Shown here piece after piece: positions 43,601 to 50,115 of a stretch of DNA of 50,115 nucleotides. The notes beneath the pieces are model-generated. The model saw nothing but the letters and a program-made list of their open reading frames with translations. It had not been told where the DNA came from and ran no database searches. The position numbers and the translations under genes were made by a program. Each line of letters opens with the position of its first letter. Position 1 is the first letter of the stretch. Location: positions 1-50,115 of the forward strand of contig DATEQM010000242.1 of NCBI GenBank assembly GCA_035272605.1. Direction: 5' to 3'. Origin of the DNA: JOPF136 sp035272605. Its GTDB lineage: Bacteria > Acidobacteriota > Terriglobia > Acidiferrales > UBA7541.

Positions 43601-43745
43601 ACGTCCATTCGCGATTGTCATCGTGGGGGGCTTGATGGTCAATTTGGTGATGAGCATCTTCCTGTTGCCTGCTCTTTACGTCTGGTGGGCCAGGCCGGCC
43701 GACCACCTGCCAAATCCTGAGGAGGCGGTGAACGGATTCGAATGA
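40602..43745 (+). CDS. Heavy-metal efflux RND transporter (CzcA family), set 1
   Basis: Inner-membrane proton-driven pump of 1047 aa, normal for the HME-RND family, which exports metal cations such as Zn2+, Co2+, Ni2+ or Cu+. TM4 carries the HME signature DFGxxVDxxxxxxE (Asp404, Asp410, Glu417, in DFGMVVDGAVVMVEN) needed for metal/proton exchange. The porter and docking halves are intact (VDPNKLIAYGLSLAQVEQQLANNNANAGG, GVKGELATKVYGDDLKVLEE). The metal cannot be assigned from the sequence. The gene begins right after its adaptor and ends in an ATGA overlap with the PagL-like gene. Confidence 0.93.
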   Translation: MLRKLVDFALENRFFVLAGALLLFVWGAISFHQLPVEAYPDVADNYVEIITQWPGISAEQIEQQVTIPLETVMNGIPHVTHLRSFSLFGLSDLKLIFDEEEEDAWNRERVLERLSQVTLPPGVVPQMGTDWSPVGQIYFFTLRSTNPSYDVMELKSIEDWIVEKNFKAVPDIVDVASFGGPTREYQVRVDPNKLIAYGLSLAQVEQQLANNNANAGGSFIEAGLQQVNIREVGLVRSVQDVENTVLTTKGGTPLRVKDIAVVSQGPKIRLGQFARALHREDGKIIDNDDVVSGIVLLRKGANADLALAGIHAKVKELNDRILPPGVKVVPFIDRSDLVHYTTHTVLDNLSLGMILVVVVLFLFLGNARGAIIVALTIPFSLLFAATCLSLKGIPANLLSLGALDFGMVVDGAVVMVENIVRHMSRPEAGSRPPMAVIREAAHEVQRPVFYAIAIIITAYLPVFTLQRVEGRLFKPMAWTVAFALLGALLFSMLVAPVLSSVFFHKDVRESRGPFMDLVKTRYRLVVRWGIRRRFVTVGAALFGLSVALYLAFSGVIGSEFLPHLDEGALWVRGTLAPSTGPSEGTRLASQARILLCSFPEVPQCTSQVGRPDDGTDTTGFFNTEYFVDLKPKEQWRPVFNQDKDRLIAAMNRELEKIPGVNWGFSQPIEDNMEEAVSGVKGELATKVYGDDLKVLEETADQIVDTMRRIKGIEDLGVFRALGQPNLNFQVDRVQAARYQINVADIQDAIQTAAGGTALTQVLQGEARYDLVLRYLPQYRTTREAIENIRLLSPSGERVSLAQLCKIEERDGGSEIYREANQRYVAIKYSVRGRDLGGAVQEAIRKVNSRVHLPRGYHIEWEGEYQSQLRAEARLLVIVPLTVLAIFLILYTMFRSPKWAALILATVAMASVGGLLALLVSGTHFSVSSGVGFLALFGVSVQTGVIMLEYINQLRARGHSIEDSAVEGAVLRLRPIMMTMLVATLGLLPAALSHAIGSDSQRPFAIVIVGGLMVNLVMSIFLLPALYVWWARPADHLPNPEEAVNGFE

Positions 43746-44386
43746 TTTATTGGCCCAAAGAGTTGAAATTCATGGTTCCGTTGGTTTGCGCCTTGGCTCT
43801 GCCGGCCTCGGTTGCCGCGCAGGACCCGCCCGCGACTCCCGCCGCGGCGGATTCCGTGACGCAGTCCCTGAAAAAAGGGGCCGTGGAGCTCGGTGCCCTG
43901 GTCGGCGGCGGTACGGGTCTCGGCCATTCCGACGGCACGCAGTTTGTCTACGCCGGAGGCCGTGCGGGCTTCATTCTCACTGGCAATCACCTCCCCGGCT
44001 GGCTGCGCGGCAATTTCGAATGGGCCGTGGACGCCATGCCTGTCTACACCGTCCTCGCGCCCACCGGCGCGATCTACGGCGGGAGCTTCAAACCCGCCAT
44101 CTGGCAGTGGAATTTCACAAGAGGCAAGAAAATCGCGCCCTACGTTGCTGCGGCCGGAGGAATTGTATTCAGCACTAGCAACGTTCCGCCCGGCGACACC
44201 TCGACGGTTAACTTCACGTCCCAATTTGTTTCCGGCGCGCACATATTTGTAAAACCGCGGCGTGCGTTTTTTATTGAAAGCGCCATCGGTCATCTCTCCA
44301 GCGCCAGCCTCGGCCCGCACAATCCCGGCTACAACATTTCGCTTTTATTCACCGTCGGATATAGCTGGTTCAAGCACGTCCACTGA
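43742..44386 (+). CDS. PagL-like lipid A 3-O-deacylase (acyloxyacyl hydrolase family)
   Basis: Outer-membrane barrel protein of 214 aa. A signal peptide ends at VAAQD. PagL enzymes remove the 3-linked acyl chain from lipid A. The family's active-site region is visible near the end: FIESAIGHLSSASLGPHNPGYN, with His184 and Ser186 matching the catalytic His-x-Ser followed by NPG. The last strand ends GYSWFKHVH with an aromatic pattern. The third catalytic residue of PagL (Glu) is not evident at its usual place. The ATG overlaps the RND stop (ATGA), so its expression is tied to metal efflux. Confidence 0.7.
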   Translation: MIYWPKELKFMVPLVCALALPASVAAQDPPATPAAADSVTQSLKKGAVELGALVGGGTGLGHSDGTQFVYAGGRAGFILTGNHLPGWLRGNFEWAVDAMPVYTVLAPTGAIYGGSFKPAIWQWNFTRGKKIAPYVAAAGGIVFSTSNVPPGDTSTVNFTSQFVSGAHIFVKPRRAFFIESAIGHLSSASLGPHNPGYNISLLFTVGYSWFKHVH

Positions 44387-44756
44387 TCGGCACGCGGACC
44401 CGGCGGGCTGGCGGAAGAGCAGTCCCCGGCGCGCCGTGCCCGTACAGGAGCACCCCTGCCCCGCGCGGAGATGTTCCATCTCCGGTTGCCTGTCCCATGG
44501 CTCTGTAGTAGCGTTTCCTACCCTGTTCATGCGCTGCTCACCGCGCGGCTTCTTGGTGCGCCTCAGGTTTGGCCGGCGCGAGCCCCTCGATCCGCCGCAG
44601 CAGGCGCGGGCGCAACGGGCGGCCCGCTTCCGGGCCTTCTCTGATTCGTCCCGGCGACTTTCTGTAGCGGCAACCCGAGGACAGGCTCGGCATTCTTACA
44701 CGAGAGGATTGCGCCACTCCGCAGCCGGCTGGTTGCCGCGAGCAGGCCTGAAATTT
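44387..44756. other. Intergenic region between the two RND sets
   Basis: 370 bp with no supported gene. An open frame runs through it into the next adaptor gene but has no ribosome site or signal peptide before 44757. I see no terminator or dyad. It probably holds the promoter of the second RND set. Confidence 0.35.
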
Positions 44757-45890
44757 ATGGAATTCTTCCGTACATTGCCACCAGCGTGTCGCGCCACGGC
44801 TGCGCTCGCGGGTTTGTTGTTTGCCCTGTCGGCATGTGGCAGCCGCCAGCAGGCCGCCCCAGCATCGAACTCGATCGCCCCATCCTCCACGGACGTTACC
44901 ATCCCTACCGGCAGCCGCGGCATCGAGACCACCGCCGCTCGATCCCAGCCGATTGTCGTCACCATTGCCGCCCCCGGGCGCATCGTTCCCGATCCCGCGC
45001 GCGTCATTCGCGTTTTTCCTCCCGCCGGAGGGCGGATCATCACCGTGACGGTTCACCCCGGCGATCTCGTCCGCAAAGGGCAAGTCCTCGCCACACTGGA
45101 AAGCAGCGACGCCGCCGGCGCCCTCTCCGACTATCAGAAGGCTCAGGCGGATCTGAATTTGAAGCAGAAGGCGCTCCAGCGCTCGCAGGATCTCAAGGAC
45201 CACGGCGCCCTCTCCGAGCGCGATCTTCAGCAGGCCCAGGCCGACTTCTCCATGGCCCAAGCTACTCTCGCCGCTGCCTCCTCCCGCCTCCAATACCTCG
45301 GTGTCAACCCCAACGCTCCCTTAAAGCAATTGGACGTGTTCGCTCCTCGTGCCGGCGCCATTCTCGACACCGGCGCGGCGCCCGGCGAGCTCTCCAAAGC
45401 ACTGGACGCAGCGCAGCCCCTCTGCACCATCGCGGACCTCAGCGAAGTCTGGGCCGAAGGCGAGCTGTACGAGAAGGACATCAACGCGATCCACGTGGGC
45501 GATGAAGCCGTGGTTGAATTGGCGGCCTTCCCCGGCAAACAGTGGAAGGCTCGCGTGGCCAACATCGGCTACGCCCTCGATCCCGTGGCGCGCACCCTCA
45601 AGCTCCGTGTGGTCCTGCCCAATCCCGCCCTGAAACTCAAGCCCGACATGTTCGCCACCATCCGCCTCACCGCGGTGAACCGCACGGGTCTCGTCGTGCC
45701 CGCCTCCGCGCTCCTCACCTCGGGCCAACAGTCCTACCTGTACGTGCGCAAGTCGCCGGACACGTTCGCGCGCCGCCTGGTCACCGTGCGCCCCGTGGAT
45801 GGCTCGCTCGTCGAGATCACCTCGGGGCTGGCCCCCGGGGAGCTCGTGGTCACCCAGGGCGCGCTGATGCTCCGCGATGCGGGTTCTTAG
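44757..45890 (+). CDS. RND efflux periplasmic adaptor lipoprotein, set 2
   Basis: Membrane-fusion protein of 377 aa. The lipobox ALSAC (Cys27) gives a lipoprotein. The order of parts matches set 1: barrel start (IVVTIAAPGRIVPDP), lipoyl half (GGRIITVTVHPGDLVRKGQVLATLESSD), helical hairpin with KALQRSQDLKDHGALSERDLQQAQ, second lipoyl half (DVFAPRAGAILDTG) and a closing barrel. Identity with the set 1 adaptor is low outside these motifs, so this is an old duplication or a separate acquisition. The start at 44757 follows from the signal peptide. The pump gene begins 6 nt after the stop. Confidence 0.9.
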   Translation: MEFFRTLPPACRATAALAGLLFALSACGSRQQAAPASNSIAPSSTDVTIPTGSRGIETTAARSQPIVVTIAAPGRIVPDPARVIRVFPPAGGRIITVTVHPGDLVRKGQVLATLESSDAAGALSDYQKAQADLNLKQKALQRSQDLKDHGALSERDLQQAQADFSMAQATLAAASSRLQYLGVNPNAPLKQLDVFAPRAGAILDTGAAPGELSKALDAAQPLCTIADLSEVWAEGELYEKDINAIHVGDEAVVELAAFPGKQWKARVANIGYALDPVARTLKLRVVLPNPALKLKPDMFATIRLTAVNRTGLVVPASALLTSGQQSYLYVRKSPDTFARRLVTVRPVDGSLVEITSGLAPGELVVTQGALMLRDAGS

Positions 45891-45896
45891 CCTTCC

Positions 45897-48800
45897 ATGA
45901 AACGCCTGACCCTTCTGCTTCTGCACTACCGCGCGATTTTCGTTTTCGTGCTCGCGGGCTGGCTCGTCGCGGGGGCCTACGCATTCTCCCAGCTCGACAT
46001 CGAAGCCTATCCCGATCCCTCTCCTCCCCTCGTCGAGATCATCACCCAGAATCCCTCCTGGTCTTCCGAGGAGATGGAACAGCAGGTCACCGTCCCCGTT
46101 GAGACGGCCTTATTCGGCATCCCGCACCTCGATATCTCGCGATCCATCAGCCTGTTCGGTTTGAGTGACGTGAAGCTCTATTTCGAGTATGGCAGCGATT
46201 ATTTCCGCGACCGGCAGGAGGCCCTCAACCGCATCCAGCTCATCACCCTTCCCGCGAACCTCCAGCCCCAGCTCTCTCCCTGGTCGCCCACCGGCGAAAT
46301 TCTCCGCTACATCGTCACCGGCCCTTCCTATTCTCTCAACGCCCTCAAAGCCGAGCAGGACTGGATGGTCCGCCGGGAAGTGAAGCAGGTTCCCGGCATC
46401 ATTGATGTGACCACCTTCGGCGGCACCTCCCGCCAATATCAGGCCGAGGTGGATCCCCAGAAGCTGATCCAGTTCAACGTCAATCTGCCCCAGGTGATCT
46501 CCGCGATCGGCGCCAGCAATGCCAACGTGGGCGGCAGCTATCTCACTCTCGGCAGTCAAAATGCCAACGTCCGCGGCATCGGCCTGCTGCACGACGTGGG
46601 CGAGATGAAGCGCGTTTTGGTCGCCGAGCACCACGGCGTTCCGGTTTTCCTCGAAGATGTCGCCGATGTCCACGAGGGCATCCAGCCGCGCCTCGGCAAA
46701 GTGGGCATGGACGGCAACCCCGACGTCGTCGAGGGAATCGTCCTCCTCCAGCTCTACCAGCCCTCGCTTCCCGCTCTGGCCGCGCTGCGCCCCAGAATCG
46801 AGAGAATGAACGCGCGCCTTCTCCCTCCGGGGATGCAGGTGCAAACCATCTACGATCGCACCGATCTCATCCGCACGACTACGCACACGGTCCGCGAAGT
46901 CGTTCTCTTCGGCCTCCTCCTGGTCGCCGTCCTGCTCCTCGTCTTTCTCGGTGACGTCCGGATCACCACCGTCGCCACCGTGGCCATTCCCGCCTCTCTC
47001 CTGTTCGCGTTCGGCTGCCTGGTCCTCACCGGCCAGTCCGCCAACCTGATTTCCGTCGGCGCCATCGATTTCGGCATTCTGGTGGACAGCGCCGTCATTG
47101 TCCTCGAGCACATCCACCTGCGCCTGCGTTACCGCAATCCCGATGCGCCCGTCTTCGACGTCATCGCCTCGGCCATGGCCGAAGCCTGGCGGCCCGTGCT
47201 CTTCTCCGTCGCTACCATCCTGGCCGCCTTCATCCCTCTGTTCGGCATGAGCGGCGTTCCCGGAAAGATTTTCGCCCCCATGTCCGTCACCTACGTCTAT
47301 GCGCTCCTCGGCGGATTTCTCTTCGCCATGGTCTTTGCCCCCGTGCTCGCGTCCTATGGAGCAGCGGGCGCGCTCGCGCGCGGCCCAGGTGAAACCCGTC
47401 TGGTCCGCTGGCTGCGCCGCGGGTACGAGCGCATTGTTCCCAGCCTGATCGCCCGCCCGGGCAGAGTGATCGTCCTGGCCTGCATTCCGCTCCTCGCCGC
47501 TCTCTTCGCCTACCGTCATCTGGGCGGCGAATTCATGCCCAAGCTGGAGGAAGGGAACCTCTGGGTGCGCGCCACCCTCCCCCAGGACGTTTCCTCGGAA
47601 ACTGCGTTTCGCCTGGCCGACCAGATCCGTGCCGAGCTGCTCGCCTACCCGCAGGAGGTAACCCACGTCGTCTCGCAATGCGGGCGCCCCGACGACGGCA
47701 CCGATGTCACCACCTTTAACAACATCGAGTTCTTCATTCAGCTCAAGCCCCGCAGCCAGTGGCGTCGCGGTTTGACCAAGCTCAAGCTCGTCGAACAGAT
47801 GAACGCCGCGCTCCAGAAATTCCCCGGGATTTCCTTCGGCTTTTCCCAGAACATCGAGGACAACGTCGAGGAAGCCATGTCCGGCGTCAAGGGCGAGAAC
47901 GCCATCAAACTTTTTGGCGACGACCTGGACGTTCTCGGGCAGAAAGCCGAGGAGATGCGCCAGGTGATGTCGCATGTCCGAGGCATCGCGGATCTCGCCG
48001 TCTTTCAGGAGACCGGCCAGCCCGAGCTGCTCGTGAGCATTGACCGCGGCTTGAGCGCTCGCTACGGCCTCTCCGCCGCCGACGTGAATGCGGCCGTGGA
48101 AGCGGCCGTTGGCGGGCACGCGGTCACTCAGATTTTGCAGGGCGACCGCAGGTTCGATTTCGTCGTCCGTTTCATCTCCGCCGCGCGCAGGAATCCGGAC
48201 GCCATTCGCAACATCCTATTGTCCACGCCCGACGGCGGCCGTGTCCCCCTCGGCCAGGTAGCCAAAGTGGAGTCGCGCGAAGGCGCGTTCATGATCTTCC
48301 GCGAAAACGGCCGCAGGTACATCCCCATCAAGTTCAGCGTGCGGGGAAGGGATCTGGTCGGCACCATCCAGGAAGCGGAGCAGCGCCTGGCCGATTCCGT
48401 TCATCTCGACCGCGGCTACCACTACGAGCTCGCTGGCGAATACGACAGTCTCAAGACCGAGGAGCGCCGCCTTGCCTTCATCGTTCCCGTGAGCCTGCTC
48501 ATCATCCTCGGCCTGCTCTACATGCTCTTCAATTCCTTCCGCCGCGCCCTTCTCGTGCTCCTCATCCTGCCCTTCGGGGCCATTGGCGGCCTGTTCAGCC
48601 TCTGGCTCACCGACACTCCCTTCAGCATCTCTGCATCGGTCGGTTTTGTGTCCGCACTGGGCGTCGGCACTCTCGGCGCTTCCGTATTTCTTTCCGGCAT
48701 CGAGCGCCAACTGGGTCCCGGGGTGAAAATCCAGCAGGCCATTCGCCACGGCGCCATCTTGGAGCTCCGGCCGGTCGTGCTGGCCTGTCTGGCCGCCGGC

Positions 48801-48968
48801 TTGGGGTTGTTGCCCGCCGCAATTTCTACCGGCATCGGGGCGCAGGCGCAGCAGCCGCTCGCACGCGTGGTCGTCGGGGCCATGATCACCACCCCGCTCG
48901 CCATCCTCTTCGTGATTCCCGCCGTAGCCCGCTTCTTCTTCGATTCCTCGGAAGATTTTCTGCCCTAG
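45897..48968 (+). CDS. Heavy-metal efflux RND transporter (CzcA family), set 2
   Basis: Inner-membrane pump of 1023 aa. The HME signature in TM4 is present but divergent: DFGILVDSAVIVLEHI, with Asp391, Asp397 and Glu404 kept, and Ser-Ala and Glu-His in place of the usual Gly-Ala and Glu-Asn. Porter segments match the family (GVKGENAIKLFGDDLDVLGQ, VDPQKLIQFNVNLPQVISAIGASNANVGG). The gene lies 6 nt after its adaptor. No outer-membrane factor follows. The next gene, a patatin-like phospholipase, reads on the opposite strand. The sequence difference from set 1 suggests another substrate. Confidence 0.92.
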   Translation: MKRLTLLLLHYRAIFVFVLAGWLVAGAYAFSQLDIEAYPDPSPPLVEIITQNPSWSSEEMEQQVTVPVETALFGIPHLDISRSISLFGLSDVKLYFEYGSDYFRDRQEALNRIQLITLPANLQPQLSPWSPTGEILRYIVTGPSYSLNALKAEQDWMVRREVKQVPGIIDVTTFGGTSRQYQAEVDPQKLIQFNVNLPQVISAIGASNANVGGSYLTLGSQNANVRGIGLLHDVGEMKRVLVAEHHGVPVFLEDVADVHEGIQPRLGKVGMDGNPDVVEGIVLLQLYQPSLPALAALRPRIERMNARLLPPGMQVQTIYDRTDLIRTTTHTVREVVLFGLLLVAVLLLVFLGDVRITTVATVAIPASLLFAFGCLVLTGQSANLISVGAIDFGILVDSAVIVLEHIHLRLRYRNPDAPVFDVIASAMAEAWRPVLFSVATILAAFIPLFGMSGVPGKIFAPMSVTYVYALLGGFLFAMVFAPVLASYGAAGALARGPGETRLVRWLRRGYERIVPSLIARPGRVIVLACIPLLAALFAYRHLGGEFMPKLEEGNLWVRATLPQDVSSETAFRLADQIRAELLAYPQEVTHVVSQCGRPDDGTDVTTFNNIEFFIQLKPRSQWRRGLTKLKLVEQMNAALQKFPGISFGFSQNIEDNVEEAMSGVKGENAIKLFGDDLDVLGQKAEEMRQVMSHVRGIADLAVFQETGQPELLVSIDRGLSARYGLSAADVNAAVEAAVGGHAVTQILQGDRRFDFVVRFISAARRNPDAIRNILLSTPDGGRVPLGQVAKVESREGAFMIFRENGRRYIPIKFSVRGRDLVGTIQEAEQRLADSVHLDRGYHYELAGEYDSLKTEERRLAFIVPVSLLIILGLLYMLFNSFRRALLVLLILPFGAIGGLFSLWLTDTPFSISASVGFVSALGVGTLGASVFLSGIERQLGPGVKIQQAIRHGAILELRPVVLACLAAGLGLLPAAISTGIGAQAQQPLARVVVGAMITTPLAILFVIPAVARFFFDSSEDFLP

Positions 48969-49026
48969 CCTGAGTTGTTCACCAGCTCTGGGCCCGGAGA
49001 AGCGCCCCGCCTGGTTGCCGTTTCGC

Positions 49027-50115
49027 TCAGTGCAGTCCCCACTCCAGCTCGTGCCGCGGGTATGTGAACCTCGAGTTGCGTGCGTAGCCGAGGAAGTTCA
49101 GGATTTGCGTCATGCCGTCGCGGTATCCCAGCAGGATGGCCTCGCGCGTGCGCTCCCGGTTGAAGTCCAGCGCCGCTCCCGGAAGCGATTCCTGCGGACA
49201 GATGGGAATGGCCTTCACGTACCGGTACCGCCGCGCGCCCAGCACGATTTCAATCTCCTCGGGATGCAGGCCGTTCTTTTCCGCCGCGCGCTCGCAGGTC
49301 ACGTTAAAATTCGCCGCGATGCGCAGGTCGTTCACCAGCGTCTGCCGCATCAGGATGTCCACTGCGGAAAGCCCCACGTCCACAAACGTCTTCAGCTTTT
49401 TTCGCCGGCCCACGAGCGAGTCCATCATGATCAGAAACACCACGTCCGCTCCCAGCCGCACCGCCGGCCGCAGCGGCTGGTTGGCGCACAATCCCCCGTC
49501 CGAGTACAGCCGCCCGTTCAGCAGCATCGGCTCAAACGCCAGCGGCAGCGCCGACGAGGCTACTACTGCGCCCACCAGGTCCGGTGTTTCCACCACCAGC
49601 GACCGCACGAAATCCGCATCCGCTCCCCGCTCCGCCGCCAGCTTCTCCCTCGGCGTATTCGAGAAGAACACGGGATCCCCTGTCTCCAGGTCCGTCGCGC
49701 TGAAGATCACGTGAATCGGCGAGGCTCGCAGCTTTTCCTCCGAAAGCCGTTCGCGCACGAACCGCGCCCGTTCGTAATTCGGAAAAAGCCCCGGCCGCAG
49801 CGGCAGCCGCAGCAATTTGTGCATGAACCCGCTCAGCGGCGTCCGCCAGAACCTGCGCGAGAGCAGCAGCAACACCACCACGGCGACGAATCCGGCCGCT
49901 CCCCCCGGGTACAACCGCACCAGCGCCCCGAAGTGCTTCACGAAATTCAATTCGTCCAGCAGCGCCACGAAAAAAATCACCAGCACTGCGTTTCCCAGCA
50001 ACGAAAGCGCCGCCCTCCGCCGCTGGATTTTGAAGGTTTTTCGCGCCAGCACGCTGCGCGCAATGAAGGTGACGTACGGCAAATGGTCGTACAACAGCAG
50101 CATCACCAGCCCGGC
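49027..50115 (-). CDS. Patatin-like phospholipase, membrane-associated (partial, 5' end outside window)
   Basis: The frame is open to the window edge, so the start and the N-terminal part are missing. The visible 362 residues contain two hydrophobic segments near the edge (LLGNAVLVIFFVALL, GGAAGFVAVVVLLLL), then a patatin C-terminal half with FSATDLETGDPVFFSN, ASSALPLAFEPM and the catalytic-Asp signature SDGGLCANQPL. The nucleophile GxSxG and oxyanion hole would lie upstream of the window. Membrane segments between the nucleophile and the DGG motif are unusual. It likely hydrolyses lipid ester bonds at the inner membrane. Confidence 0.8.
   Translation of the reverse strand, partial: AGLVMLLLYDHLPYVTFIARSVLARKTFKIQRRRAALSLLGNAVLVIFFVALLDELNFVKHFGALVRLYPGGAAGFVAVVVLLLLSRRFWRTPLSGFMHKLLRLPLRPGLFPNYERARFVRERLSEEKLRASPIHVIFSATDLETGDPVFFSNTPREKLAAERGADADFVRSLVVETPDLVGAVVASSALPLAFEPMLLNGRLYSDGGLCANQPLRPAVRLGADVVFLIMMDSLVGRRKKLKTFVDVGLSAVDILMRQTLVNDLRIAANFNVTCERAAEKNGLHPEEIEIVLGARRYRYVKAIPICPQESLPGAALDFNRERTREAILLGYRDGMTQILNFLGYARNSRFTYPRHELEWGLH

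Noticed and set aside
44262..44756. N-terminal extension of the second RND adaptor, overlapping the PagL-like gene
   Set aside because: It would place 165 unrelated residues before the lipoprotein signal. The lipobox needs to be near the start.
46110..48119. Open frame of 669 codons on the minus strand opposite the second RND gene
   Set aside because: Same reason: a shadow of a strongly conserved pump gene, with low-complexity Glu/Gly/Asp composition.

Overview
The window is high-GC bacterial chromosome. It most probably comes from an Acidobacteriota (Terriglobia-like) soil or subsurface bacterium. That is an inference from the mix of genes: a DUF3300/DUF2950 pair, YXWGXW-repeat and glycine-zipper secreted proteins, SH3/TPR secreted proteins, tandem heavy-metal RND pumps, and an aa3-type oxidase operon ending in a small CPLC membrane protein. 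No rRNA, phage, IS element or CRISPR array was seen. One tRNA (Arg, anticodon TCT) is present.

Region 1 (1-18354) holds envelope, ion-homeostasis and signalling genes: class II aldolase, DUF3300-DUF2950, NhaA, DUF4230, AI-2E-family permease, DUF4239, alpha carbonic anhydrase, three small secreted proteins, a pore-loop ion channel, a receiver/HATPase fusion, a stand-alone receiver, a Crp/Fnr regulator, two further envelope proteins and a DUF481 protein. Its gene-free stretches carry seven copies of a dyad, CTGTCA-N4-TGACAG or near matches, all with the same polarity. This looks like a local regulon. No copy was found after about 17 kb.

Region 2 (18355-26408) has tRNA-Arg, a SUMF1-family protein without the formylglycine-enzyme cysteines, RpiA, a YXWGXW protein, a PilZ / Cys-rich / PilZ protein, a cupredoxin-like protein, and two translationally coupled SH3-domain proteins.

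Region 3 (26615-35012) is the most striking part. It is one co-directional block: a monoheme cytochrome fused to a predicted outer-membrane barrel (Cyc2-like), a diheme periplasmic cytochrome c, a cupredoxin-like protein with candidate copper ligands, a STAS protein, and cytochrome oxidase subunits II, I, III and IV. The order parallels the Acidithiobacillus ferrooxidans rus operon (cyc2-cyc1-ORF-coxBACD-rus). It suggests a route for electrons from outside the cell to O2. Subunit I keeps the heme, CuB and D-channel residues but has Ala in place of the K-channel Lys.

Region 4 (35085-39356) holds secreted or membrane proteins of unknown role (small membrane protein, TPR, lipocalin-like size, surface protein, FG-GAP). 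Region 5 (39471-48968) has two complete adaptor plus HME-RND pump pairs, with a PagL-like outer-membrane lipid A deacylase between them and no outer-membrane factor. The window ends inside a patatin-like phospholipase gene on the minus strand.
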